From Janthinobacterium fluminis (GTDB lineage Bacteria; Pseudomonadota; Gammaproteobacteria; Burkholderiales; Burkholderiaceae_D), in the NCBI RefSeq assembly GCF_028595325.1, contig NZ_JAQQXR010000003.1:434001-498000 (forward strand): a stretch of DNA of 64,000 nucleotides, written 5' to 3'. The notes below the pieces were generated by a model, which worked only from the letters and a program-made list of their open reading frames with translations, ran no database searches and was not told the DNA's origin. Below, piece after piece: positions 38,801-59,581 of this stretch (position 1 is its first letter; every line of letters begins with the position of its first letter). The translations under genes were made by a program, and so were the position numbers.

Positions 38801-40125
38801 ATTTCTACCAGCGCATGGCGGCCATGATGGAGGGCCAGTGGCTGGCCGTCGAGCCGCTGCGCGCGGCGGCGGCGCCGGTGCCGGCGCCGCGCCGGCTGGT
38901 GTTCGACGAAGCCCAGCTGGTCGAGCTGACCAACGGCTCGGTGGCCAAGGTGCTGGGGCCGGACTACGCCGAGGCCGACACGTATCCGATCCGCACGCGC
39001 ATGCCGTCGCCGCCGTATATGTTCGCCTCGCGCGTCACCGCGATGTCGGCGCAGAAGGGCAAGCTGGAACCCTGCTTCATCGAGTGGGAATGCGACTTGC
39101 CGGTGGACGCCTGGTACGTCAACAACGGCATGGTGCCGGCCTTCGTCGCGCTGGAATCCTCGCACGCGATGATCGTCGCCTTCACCTATATCGGTTGCGA
39201 CCAGCTGTTCAAGGGCCAGTTGCGCTACCGCGCGGTGGACAGCCAGACCACCGTCTACGGCGCCATGCCGAAGGCCGGCGAGGTGCTGCGCGGCCGGGTC
39301 AACATCAAGTCCTTCCTGCGCGTCGGCCGCAATGTGCTGATCGCCTACGAGTTCCTGTGCTATGTCGGCACGCGCCTGGCGTTCAAGCTGGAGGCCAATT
39401 CCGGCTTCTTCCTGCCCAAGGACATTGAGAAGTCGAAGGGCGTCAACACGGCGCCGTATCTGAAGACGGACGGCCCGGCGGCGCCGTTCACGCCGCCGCT
39501 GCGCTGCGAGCGCGGCGCCTTCGACGACGCCGCCATCGACGCGCTGCTGCGCGGCGACCTGGCGCGCTGCTTCGGCCCGGCCTACCACACGCCGCACGCG
39601 GCGCCGCTGTGCGCGCCGGCCGCGAAGATGCTGCACCGCGTGCTGTCGGTCACGGCCGACGGCGGCGCCTTCGGCCTCGGCGAGGTGCTCGGCGAGTGCG
39701 ACATCGACCCGGCGCACTGGGTCTTCAAGGCCCACTTCATGAACGATCCGGTGATGCCGGGGACCTTCCTGGTCGAGGGCTGCGAGCAGATGGTCAAGTT
39801 CTACCTGTGCTACCTGGGCCTGTACACCCAGCCGCAACTGACGCCGCATGTGCTGAGCGACCACCACTACAGCGCCAAGTTCCGCGGCGAGGTCAAGTGC
39901 GAGGCCGAGACGCTGCGCTACCGCCTCACCTGCAAGGCGATCGAGCGCAGCTACGGCGCCGACGGCGCGCTGGAGCGGGTGGCGCTGGTCTTCCTCGCCG
40001 AGATCATTTACCGCGGCAATGTGATCGGCATCTGCGACAACCTCGGCGCCGGCTTCAGCACGCTGGCGCTACCCAACGGCGCGCCGCAGGCGGCGCCGCA
40101 ACCCGTCACGGAGGCATCGACTTGA
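35815..40125 (+). CDS. PfaC-like protein, KS-CLF-DH-DH
   Basis: A 1436-aa partner of the PfaA-like synthase. KS1 (about 1-450) is complete: C199 (DAACASA), H331 and H368. A second KS (about 465-910) lacks the cysteine: the active-site stretch reads FLGSHENAA, so Glu replaces Cys, as expected of a chain-length factor. The C-terminal third has two FabA-like hotdog domains. The first (about 1040-1200) is degenerate; the second has the intact HFMNDPVMPG (H1307, D1311). ATG 35815 is chosen because a GGA site is six bases upstream; an ATG at 35809 sits on that site. It should extend and dehydrate ACP-bound chains. Confidence 0.92.
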   Translation: MEKIAIIGLGCLFPGAETPEQYWRNLLERQDSSSELSSAELDADPALYHHPQAGTADKIGYSKNGHVRGFAFDAEGYRLPAAQLRQLDPLFQWTLYAAEQALKDSRYADKAPALARCGLIIGNIGMPTHAGKKLMNGFYQQALEPYLQTLTGRPDFHFHSDWKADGLSELNLKTVSHNATIAAQALGLGGPCFALDAACASALYAIQMASYYLQSGKADLMLAGAVCRADHIYIDHGFNVLQAFPSHGASTPFDRDSQGLKAGEGSSLIALKRHADAVRDGDQIYGVIESIGLSNDGGAKHILVPDVNGQLLSLQRAYAGIERGIDYLECHATGTPVGDQVELASVEAFFGGCARRPLIGANKGNIGHMLTASGMASTLKVLLAMRHGVIPPTLNVQNMVATPKGELNLGHIVREATPWPQQGALKRAGINAFGFGGVNGHMVLREHVAQAAPPRAAAPAPLASLAIIGSAVLMADTEANEGFDDTILQGRSVLGALPHTRWLGLEGRADILQTRGLSQAPLGAYIEKFEFDCKRFRLPPKVVGTHLLAHLSLMPTAERAFHDAGYVIDGHKRNIAVIVAGDIDYSCLRYQARNEMAWQVRDSLARCGIELSPEQVDALERIAKDSLFPAPYPEGITGGIGNVVASRIAAHLKLDGPAFFLGSHENAAFKAIELAQFMLSNQLVEAVIVAGGSFAGGIENVLWGERDANGAALPAGDGAGVILLKREQDARAANERIYAVMRGLAIVHECGDDTRYRPAAGAVARAAAAALAQAGAAAGAVDYIELGGGQAAERGVELDGLAQAYAGRSAPLGVGSVSANYGNLAAAQGILGIIKTAHCLYRRALPAGAGVAGSPEGAARPAFQPAAASLAWPAPAAGLRLAAVNSLGIDRAYAHMLLQEPDEDNRRTARAPAAAAAATGSLMTTVYTGREQTIPEMILNPANCALFGTTYVPAAAPAAAAAPSGVAAQLDGEHPVERACLRNAQTQLRYLQAEQHFYQRMAAMMEGQWLAVEPLRAAAAPVPAPRRLVFDEAQLVELTNGSVAKVLGPDYAEADTYPIRTRMPSPPYMFASRVTAMSAQKGKLEPCFIEWECDLPVDAWYVNNGMVPAFVALESSHAMIVAFTYIGCDQLFKGQLRYRAVDSQTTVYGAMPKAGEVLRGRVNIKSFLRVGRNVLIAYEFLCYVGTRLAFKLEANSGFFLPKDIEKSKGVNTAPYLKTDGPAAPFTPPLRCERGAFDDAAIDALLRGDLARCFGPAYHTPHAAPLCAPAAKMLHRVLSVTADGGAFGLGEVLGECDIDPAHWVFKAHFMNDPVMPGTFLVEGCEQMVKFYLCYLGLYTQPQLTPHVLSDHHYSAKFRGEVKCEAETLRYRLTCKAIERSYGADGALERVALVFLAEIIYRGNVIGICDNLGAGFSTLALPNGAPQAAPQPVTEAST

Positions 40126-43100
40126 ACCAAACAAAACTGAGCATGGCGCCGCGTTTGGCGCCACCGACTTGCAAATGGCAGGGCCGCGCCGGCCTGGCGC
40201 CGCAGACCCTGGAGCAGGCGCAGCAGTTGCTGCTGCAACTGGAGCTGCCGCTGCATGTGCTGGAGCAGCAGGGCGCCCTGCTGCTGGAGCCGGGCGGCAG
40301 CCTGGGCGGCGCCGGCCAGACGGCCTGCCTGGGCACCGTGCCGGCGTGGCCGCCGGAATCCTTCGGCGACCCGTCCTTCCTGCGCGACTACGGCGTGCGC
40401 TTCGCCTATTACGCCGGGGCGATGGCCGGCGGCATCAACTCGGAAGAGATGGTGATCGCGCTCGGCTCGCGGCGCATCCTCAGCGCCTTCGGCGCCGGCG
40501 GCCTAACGGTCGAGCGGGTGCGCAGCGCGATCCGGCGCATCAAGGACGCGCTGCCGAACGGCCCCTACGCGATCAACCTGCTGCACAACCCCGGCCAGCC
40601 GGAGTGGGAGATGGCGTGCGTCAAGCTGTTCATCGAGCAGGACGTCAAGGTGGTCGAGGCTTCCGCCTACATCAACCTGTCGCCGGCCATCGTCTACTAC
40701 CGCATCACGGGCTTGAAGGCGGGCGAGAACGACAGCGTGGTGCGGCGCCACCACGTCATCGCCAAGGTGTCGCGGCGCGAGGTGGCGCAGCACTTCCTCA
40801 AGCCGGCGCCGGAAAAGATCGTCCGCCAGCTGCTCGCCGACGGCCTCATCACCGAGCAGCAGGCCAGCCTGGCCGCGCGCGTGCCGATGGCCGACGACAT
40901 CACGGTCGAGGGCGATTCGGGCGGCCACACGGATAGCGGCGTGTTGAGCTGCATCTTCCGCTCGATCAGCGACCTGCGCGACGAGATCGCGGCGCAGCAG
41001 CGCCACCCCTTCCACGTGCGCATCGGCGCCGCCGGCGGCATCGGCAGCCCGCACGCCGTGGCGGCCGCGTTCGCGCTGGGCGCCGCCTATGTCGTGACGG
41101 GCTCGATCAACCAGGCCTGCGTCGAGGCCGGCACCTCGGAGTCGGTGCGGCGCCTGCTGGCCAAGGCCAGCATCCAGGACGTGGCGATGGCGCCGTCGGC
41201 CGATATGTTCGAGCTGGGCGCCAAGGTGCAGGTGCTCAAGGGCGGCAGCATGTACGCGGTGCGGGCGCAAAAGATGTACGGCTTCTACAAGCAGTATGAG
41301 CGCATCGAGGACTTGCCCGAGGCCGAGATCGCCAACCTGGAAAAGAACGTCTTCAAGAAGTCGCTGGCCGAGGTGTGGGCGGAGACGGAAGCCTTCTTCA
41401 CGGGGCGCGGCAACCTGGCGCCGCTGGCGGCGGCCAGGGCCAACCCGAAGAAAAAGATGGCCCTGCTGTTCCAGTGGTATCTGGGCAATTCCTCGCGCTG
41501 GGCCATCGCCGGCACCGCCGAGCGCAGCGTCGACTTCCAGGTGTGGTGCGGCGCGGCGATGGGCGCGGCCAATGAATGGCTCAAGGGCGGCCCCTTCGAG
41601 GCCGTCGAACAGCGCCGCGTCGCCGCCATCGCGCTGGAACTCATGGCCGGCGCGGCCTATCTGGGCCGCGTCCACGCTTTACAGCAACTGGGCGTGCTGG
41701 TGCCGCAACCCTTGCAGCGCTACCAGGCCCGCGCCGCCGACGGCGCCGACCAGGATGGCGACGAGGCCGAACTGGCCGAACCGCAACTCGCTTCACCCAT
41801 CGATTCACCTACCCTTCTGAAAGAGGAACGTAAAAACATGGACGCTAAAACGAAACTTTCCCTGAGCAAATCGAAAGACTTCTACAAACAGTGCTGGGAC
41901 TTGCTGCCGGGCGGCACGCACTACAATTTCGGCGACCCCGAGCGTCCGCTGGTGATCCCCTTCAACCGCGGCCGCAACTCCCGCGTCTGGGACCTGGACG
42001 GCAACGAGCACCTGGACTTGTTTTGCAAATTCGGCGCGCTCTTCGTCGGCCACCACAACGAGGCGTACAACGCCGCGCTGATCAAGTACATGGAGAAGGT
42101 CACCTCGGTCGACACCTGCGACCTGGAGGTGGAGGTGTGCTCGCAGCTCATCAAGCACATCCCCTGCGCCGAAATGGTCCGTTTTTGCCTGAGCGGCACC
42201 GAGGCCGTGCAGAACGCGCTGCGCCTGGCGCGCGGCTACACGGGCAAGAACCGCTTCATCCGCTTCCACGGCCACTACCACGGCAACGCCGACAACATCA
42301 TGGGCTGGCGCAAGAAGAAGGACTTGAGCTTCCCCGTGCCCGAGCAGTTCAAGGGCGATTTGCTGGACACCCTGGGCCGCTCCGGCAGCCTGCTGGAAGA
42401 CCAGTCCTTCATGCTGCCATGGAACGACATCCAGGCGCTGGAAGCGACCATCGAGCGCTACCACCATGAAATCGCGGCCGTGCTGATGGAGCCGATTTGC
42501 ATCAACGGCGGCGGCATCATGCCGCGCGAGGGCTACCTGGAGCGCGCCAAGGAAATTTGCGAGAAGCACAACGTCGTGCTGATCTTCGACGAAATCATCA
42601 CCGGCGTGCGCCTCGGCCTGTCCGGCGCCCAGGGCATCCTCGGCGTCACGCCGCATCTGGCCACCTTCGGCAAGGCGCTGGGCGGCGGCTCGATGCCGAT
42701 CGCCGCCATCGTCGGCCGCCGCGACATCATGGACCTGTATTCGCGCGGCAAGGTGATCCACGCCGGCACCTTCAACGGCTACCCGCTGGGCCTGGCCGCG
42801 ATCAAGGCCACCTTCGACCTGGTCGAGCAGGACCCCGGCTGCTACGAGCGCATGGCCGGCTTCACCTCGCAGATTTCCGACATCTTCATCCGCGCCGCCC
42901 ACGCCAACGGCCTGCCGCTGGTGGTGCAGGGCATGCCGACGGCCCTGGTCTATCACTCGCAGGAGACGACGGTCGACTTCTCCGAGGGCTATAGCGACAA
43001 GGTCAAGTTCTGCGACATCATCATCCGCGAAATCTCCAAGCGCTACGGCATCCAGTTCTCGCCGCTGTCGCGCATGTACTCGAACATGCTGATGAACCAG

Positions 43101-43196
43101 GACGACGTGCGCTTCTTCGAGGAGCGCATCTTCGACGCCATGGCCAACGCGCGCCAGGTCATCGACATCACCTTCAAGGAAGGGATCGCCGCATGA
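40122..43196 (+). CDS. PfaD-type enoyl reductase fused to class III aminotransferase
   Basis: A 1024-aa protein with no stop between two enzymes. Residues 1 to about 555 are a PfaD/2-nitropropane-dioxygenase-like FMN TIM barrel (AGAMAGGINSEEM, GAAGGIGSPHAVAAA), the trans-acting enoyl reductase of PUFA synthases. Residues about 573-1024 are a PLP aminotransferase of the glutamate-1-semialdehyde aminomutase type (LPGGTHYNFGDP, DEIITGVR, PLP lysine K851 in FGKALGGG). It starts at TTG 40122, with GGAGG seven bases upstream and overlapping the PfaC stop. The fusion implies that enoyl reduction and transamination act on the same chain. An internal start at 41838 could also give the aminotransferase alone. 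Confidence 0.9.
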   Translation: MNQTKLSMAPRLAPPTCKWQGRAGLAPQTLEQAQQLLLQLELPLHVLEQQGALLLEPGGSLGGAGQTACLGTVPAWPPESFGDPSFLRDYGVRFAYYAGAMAGGINSEEMVIALGSRRILSAFGAGGLTVERVRSAIRRIKDALPNGPYAINLLHNPGQPEWEMACVKLFIEQDVKVVEASAYINLSPAIVYYRITGLKAGENDSVVRRHHVIAKVSRREVAQHFLKPAPEKIVRQLLADGLITEQQASLAARVPMADDITVEGDSGGHTDSGVLSCIFRSISDLRDEIAAQQRHPFHVRIGAAGGIGSPHAVAAAFALGAAYVVTGSINQACVEAGTSESVRRLLAKASIQDVAMAPSADMFELGAKVQVLKGGSMYAVRAQKMYGFYKQYERIEDLPEAEIANLEKNVFKKSLAEVWAETEAFFTGRGNLAPLAAARANPKKKMALLFQWYLGNSSRWAIAGTAERSVDFQVWCGAAMGAANEWLKGGPFEAVEQRRVAAIALELMAGAAYLGRVHALQQLGVLVPQPLQRYQARAADGADQDGDEAELAEPQLASPIDSPTLLKEERKNMDAKTKLSLSKSKDFYKQCWDLLPGGTHYNFGDPERPLVIPFNRGRNSRVWDLDGNEHLDLFCKFGALFVGHHNEAYNAALIKYMEKVTSVDTCDLEVEVCSQLIKHIPCAEMVRFCLSGTEAVQNALRLARGYTGKNRFIRFHGHYHGNADNIMGWRKKKDLSFPVPEQFKGDLLDTLGRSGSLLEDQSFMLPWNDIQALEATIERYHHEIAAVLMEPICINGGGIMPREGYLERAKEICEKHNVVLIFDEIITGVRLGLSGAQGILGVTPHLATFGKALGGGSMPIAAIVGRRDIMDLYSRGKVIHAGTFNGYPLGLAAIKATFDLVEQDPGCYERMAGFTSQISDIFIRAAHANGLPLVVQGMPTALVYHSQETTVDFSEGYSDKVKFCDIIIREISKRYGIQFSPLSRMYSNMLMNQDDVRFFEERIFDAMANARQVIDITFKEGIAA
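41821..41840 (+). promoter_or_regulatory. Possible internal ribosome start for the aminotransferase half
   Basis: AAGAGGAACG followed by ATG at 41838, in frame inside the PfaD-aminotransferase gene, exactly where the aminotransferase family sequence begins. The local sequence is also less G+C-rich. This looks like the old start of a separate gene and may still work. Confidence 0.45.
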
Positions 43197-43960
43197 CGCA
43201 GCAGGTGGCCATCGTCACGGGCGCCGGCGGCGGCTTCGGCGCCGCCATCGCCAAGTCCCTGCTGGAGGTCGGCTACGCGGTGGCGGCCACCGACGTCGAC
43301 GCCGCCGCGCTGGAGCAGCTGCTGGTGCGCCTGGAGCGCCACCCGCGCCTGCGCACCTTCGACATGGACGTGACGGACCCGGCCAGCGTCGAGCAGGCCG
43401 GCCTGGCGATCGCCGACGCGATGGGCGCGCAGATCACGGTGCTGGTGAACAACGCCGGCATCATCGGCCGCGGCTACTGCATCGCCGAGAGCAGCATCGC
43501 GCTGTCGCGCCGCGTCATCGACGTCAACCTGACGGGGGCCTTCAACTGCACGGCCGTGTTCTCGCGCTATATGGCCAAGGGCAAGTACGGGCGCATCGTC
43601 AACATCGCCTCCGTGGCCGGCATCTGGGGTTCGGCCGGCGGCGCCGCCTACGCGGCCTCGAAGGCCGGCCTGATCAAGGCGTCGGAGTCGTGGGCGCGCG
43701 AGCTGGGGCCGCTGAACATCAGCGTGACGGCGCTGGCGCCCGGCATTTGCAAGACGAACATGCTCAACAAGTTCGTCGACGAGGAGGCGCAGATGTCGGC
43801 CGACGAGGCGAAGATCGTCAAGTCCATCGTGCCGGTGGGGCGCTGGGGCACGCCCGAGGATGTGGCCGAGGTGGTCACCTTCCTGGCGACGTGCAAAACC
43901 AACTACCTGAACGCGGCCGTGATCCCGATGGATGGCGGCATGCGCGTCGGTTCGTTGTAG
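43193..43960 (+). CDS. SDR-family 3-oxoacyl reductase (FabG-like)
   Basis: A 255-aa short-chain dehydrogenase with the NAD(P) motif TGAGGGFG (residues 9-16), NNAG, a serine in IASVAG and the catalytic Y153/K157 (YAASK). Its start overlaps the aminotransferase stop (ATGA). A separate ketoreductase of this kind sits in zeamine and fabclavine loci. It may reduce selected keto groups on the growing chain, complementing the KR in the PfaA-like protein. Confidence 0.92.
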   Translation: MTQQVAIVTGAGGGFGAAIAKSLLEVGYAVAATDVDAAALEQLLVRLERHPRLRTFDMDVTDPASVEQAGLAIADAMGAQITVLVNNAGIIGRGYCIAESSIALSRRVIDVNLTGAFNCTAVFSRYMAKGKYGRIVNIASVAGIWGSAGGAAYAASKAGLIKASESWARELGPLNISVTALAPGICKTNMLNKFVDEEAQMSADEAKIVKSIVPVGRWGTPEDVAEVVTFLATCKTNYLNAAVIPMDGGMRVGSL

Positions 43961-44056
43961 CAGCAAGACAATTGGGAGGGGACAGCGGCGGGCCGCCCTG
44001 GCGGCGCCCGCGCTGCACCCGGTGTTCATGCAGACATTTCGCAGGGGAGGTTTCGA

Positions 44057-45325
44057 ATGAATCAGCTGGCCGATACAACTGTAAAAAACATTTTGCTGAC
44101 GGGCGCGACGGGCGTGCTCGGCGGCCGTCTGCTGCAGGAAGTCCTCAGCGCCACCGGCGCCGAGGTGCATTGCGTGGTGCGCGCGGCCGACGCGGTGGAG
44201 GCGCGGCGGCGCATCGAGGAAGTGCTGTTCTCGTATGACGAGCAGGGCGCGCTGAAGGACCAGGCCTGGCGCATCCGTCCGGTGCTGGGCGACGTCAGCC
44301 TGCCGCAGTTCGGGCTGGCCGACGCCGCCTACGCCGAGCTGGCCGGCGCCGTCGACCTGGCGCTGCACTGCGCCGCCAACGTCAGCCTGGTGGCGTCCTA
44401 CGCGAAGATCGCGCCGGTCAACGTCGGCGGCGCCGCCAACGTCGTCGAGTTCTGCCTGGCGGCCGGCGCGCCGCTGCTCTACACGTCCAGCTTCAGCGTC
44501 GTCGGCGACAAGCTGTACGAGGACGGCTTCGTGCTGAAGGAAACCGACCTGGACGTCGGCCAGGGCTTCGAGGACATGGCTTACGAGCGCTCGAAGTTCG
44601 ACGCCGAGCGGCTGGTGCAGGAGGCCGGCGCGCGCGGCCTGGAGTGGGTGATCGTGCGGCCGGGCAATATCTGGGGCGACAGCCGCACCGGCTGCTATCC
44701 GCTCAAGCAGACCAAGGTCAAGGGCATCTATTACGAGATGCTCAAGGCGCTGGTGGAAACGGGGCTGAGCTTCAAGTCGGACGAGGACTTCGACATTTCG
44801 CCGGTCGACTATGTGGCCAAGGCGGCCCTGTTCGCGGCGCTGAACCTGCCGGCGACGCGGCACCGCACCTACAACCTGACGAGTCCGGCGCCCATCAGTT
44901 ACGACGCCATCGTCGAGCAGGTGCGCGGCTACGGCTACCGCGTCGACGCCGTCGAGACGCGCGTGTATTTCGAGGCGCTGCAGGAGGGCCGCATCAGCCG
45001 CGCCGGCAAGCCCTACCGCTCGACCTTCACCGACCTGATGTCGATTTTCTACGACGGCAGCGATTGCAAGGAGCGCGCCAAGTACGACACGCGCAAGATC
45101 GACGCCTTGCTGGCCGGCAGCGACATCGTTTGCCACGCCTCGGACGCCACGCTGATGGCGCGCTACCTCGACTACGCGATCCGCAGCGGCTTCATCGCCG
45201 CGCCGCGGGAGCAGCAGCCGCTGGCGCAGATCAGCGCGGCGGCGATCCGCGGCGGCGGCTACATGGAAAGCCTGTACGACGCCGATTTGAGCGAGGTCGG
45301 CCATGTCGCCAGCGCCGCTGCTTAA
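44057..45325 (+). CDS. Thioester reductase (Lys2-type reductase domain), stand-alone
   Basis: A 422-aa extended SDR matching the thioester reductase domain of NRPS and carboxylic acid reductases: GATGVLGGRLL (residues 15-25), LHCAANVSL, YTSSFSVVG, and catalytic Y176/K180 in YERSK. Such enzymes release an acyl-ACP as an aldehyde with NADPH, which an aminotransferase can then aminate. It has a strong GGGGAGG site before ATG 44057. Its 3' end overlaps the next gene by 23 bp. Confidence 0.9.
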   Translation: MNQLADTTVKNILLTGATGVLGGRLLQEVLSATGAEVHCVVRAADAVEARRRIEEVLFSYDEQGALKDQAWRIRPVLGDVSLPQFGLADAAYAELAGAVDLALHCAANVSLVASYAKIAPVNVGGAANVVEFCLAAGAPLLYTSSFSVVGDKLYEDGFVLKETDLDVGQGFEDMAYERSKFDAERLVQEAGARGLEWVIVRPGNIWGDSRTGCYPLKQTKVKGIYYEMLKALVETGLSFKSDEDFDISPVDYVAKAALFAALNLPATRHRTYNLTSPAPISYDAIVEQVRGYGYRVDAVETRVYFEALQEGRISRAGKPYRSTFTDLMSIFYDGSDCKERAKYDTRKIDALLAGSDIVCHASDATLMARYLDYAIRSGFIAAPREQQPLAQISAAAIRGGGYMESLYDADLSEVGHVASAAA

Positions 45326-45989
45326 GAGCGCGCCGGCGGCGCCGGCCGCGCCGCTGCAGCTGCAGTACCAGCTGCTGAGCAACGGCGCCGTCGTCGGCAG
45401 CATCGAGGCCAGCCGCAGCCGCTTCGACGAGGACGGCGAGGCGCTGCTGGCGCTGCACTACCGGGTGCGCATCCGCAGCGGCGGCATCTGGTCCGACTAC
45501 AGCCTCGACGCCGACGAGGAGATCGTCATCGGCGCCGGGGGCGTGCGGCGCTACGCCAACGCGGCCCACGAGGACGGCGACAAGAGCTCCGTGCTGGGCG
45601 GACTGGAGCACGGCGTGATGACCTTGCGCGTCGACGACGGCAAGGTGCGCCTGAGCACCTTCCGCCAGGCCGAGTACGACGCCACCTCGGAGGACGCGCC
45701 CGGCCTGTTCCTGGCCAGCGGGCGCGAGGCGGCCGTGCTGCGCGTGCTGGACCTGGAGCACGTCGACATCGACGAGGTGGCCTACCGGCGCTTGCCGGAC
45801 GAGACGCTGGCGCTGCCGGGCCGGCCGCGGCTGGCGCGGGTGCTGTCGTTCGCCTCGACGCGGCGCAAGCTGGCCGGCCAGCAGTGGTATGTCGAGGACG
45901 CCAGCGGCGACGTGCTGGTGCGCGAGCACAGCGAGGAGCCGGGCGAGCGCAATGAAGTATTACTGATCAACTGGACAATGGGGAAATGA
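45303..45989 (+). CDS. Unknown protein within the biosynthetic operon
   Basis: A 228-aa protein that I do not assign. After a Pro/Ala-rich start it shows alternating beta-strands (LQYQLLSNGAVVGSIEAS, ALHYRVRIRSGG), reminiscent of DUF3108-like barrels, with no transmembrane helix, signal peptide or visible active site. It overlaps the thioester reductase gene by 23 bp and ends 4 bp before the hydrolase gene, so it is certainly cotranslated with the pathway. A scaffold, lipid-binding or chain-handling role would fit. Confidence 0.75.
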   Translation: MSPAPLLKSAPAAPAAPLQLQYQLLSNGAVVGSIEASRSRFDEDGEALLALHYRVRIRSGGIWSDYSLDADEEIVIGAGGVRRYANAAHEDGDKSSVLGGLEHGVMTLRVDDGKVRLSTFRQAEYDATSEDAPGLFLASGREAAVLRVLDLEHVDIDEVAYRRLPDETLALPGRPRLARVLSFASTRRKLAGQQWYVEDASGDVLVREHSEEPGERNEVLLINWTMGK

Positions 45990-45993
45990 GCCT

Positions 45994-46776
45994 ATGCACA
46001 CGCAAGATTTGAATGTCACCCTGCTGCAAACGGATATCGCCTGGGAGGCGCCGGCGGAAAACCTGCACCGCCTGGAGCAGCGCCTCAACGACGTCGGCGC
46101 CACCAGCCTGATCGTGCTGCCGGAGATGTTTACCACCGGCTTCACGATGAACCCGGCCGGCGTCGCCGAACGCATGGACGGCCCGGCCGTCGCCTGGATG
46201 CGCGCCAAGGCGGCCGCCAAGGGCTGCGACATCGTCGGCAGCCTCGTCATCGAGGACGGCGGCCGCTATTTCAACCGCCTCGTCTGGGCCAAGGCGGACG
46301 GCGGCCTGCTGCACTACGACAAGAAGCACCTGTTCACCTTCGCCGGCGAGGACCGCCACTACACGGCCGGCGCGGCGCCGCTGATCGTGCCGGTCGGCGG
46401 CTGGAAGGTGGCCACCTTCATTTGCTACGACCTGCGTTTCCCCGCCTGGTCGCGCAACACCGACGGCCAGTACGACATCGCCCTGTACATCGCCAGCTGG
46501 CCGGAGCGGCGCGCCAAGCACTGGCAGGCGCTGCTGCAGGCGCGGGCCATCGAAAACCAGGCCTATGTGATCGGCGTGAACCGCGTCGGCACCGACGGCA
46601 ACGGCGTCGCCTACAGCGGCGATTCGATGCTGATCGACCCGCTCGGCGAGGTGCTGTTCCACGAGCGCCACAAGGAATGCCTGCACGCGGCGGCGCTGTC
46701 GGGCGCGCGGCTCGACGAGGTGCGCAGCACCTTCCCCTTCCTCAAGGACGCCGACCGTTTCGTGCTGAGCCGCTGA
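45994..46776 (+). CDS. Nitrilase-superfamily C-N hydrolase (omega-amidase/YafV-like)
   Basis: A 260-aa carbon-nitrogen hydrolase with the complete catalytic set E44 (LPEMFTTGF), K110 (YDKKHLF) and C144 (FICYDLRFP). The nearest style is omega-amidase, which hydrolyses alpha-ketoglutaramate, the waste product of glutamine transaminases. In this operon it might regenerate the keto acid for the aminotransferase or trim an amide from the product. It is also widespread as a housekeeping enzyme, but its position, 4 bp from the preceding gene, ties it to the cluster. Confidence 0.88.
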   Translation: MHTQDLNVTLLQTDIAWEAPAENLHRLEQRLNDVGATSLIVLPEMFTTGFTMNPAGVAERMDGPAVAWMRAKAAAKGCDIVGSLVIEDGGRYFNRLVWAKADGGLLHYDKKHLFTFAGEDRHYTAGAAPLIVPVGGWKVATFICYDLRFPAWSRNTDGQYDIALYIASWPERRAKHWQALLQARAIENQAYVIGVNRVGTDGNGVAYSGDSMLIDPLGEVLFHERHKECLHAAALSGARLDEVRSTFPFLKDADRFVLSR

Positions 46777-46824
46777 CGCCGCGCGCCGCCCGCTCCCCCC
46801 TCCACCATTGAAAAAAAGTGCGTC

Positions 46825-59460
<12,636 letters not shown>

Positions 59461-59463
<3 letters not shown>

Positions 59464-59493
59464 GGAGCAGGTAAGGAGCAGGTAAGGAGCAGT
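59461..59493 (+). repeat. Three tandem copies of an 11-bp unit at the NRPS stop
   Basis: TAAGGAGCAGG occurs at 59461, 59472 and, with one change at the end, 59483. The first copy contains the NRPS stop codon. Because 11 is not a multiple of 3, TAA appears in all three frames, and each unit holds an SD-like AAGGAG. Confidence 0.85.
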
Positions 59494-59581
59494 GGAGCAG
59501 CACCGGGGCGGCCCGACGAGGGGGGGCCGCTCTTTCATTGACGTTATGTGGCAATTCAACAACCAACAGAAGAAAGCGCAT

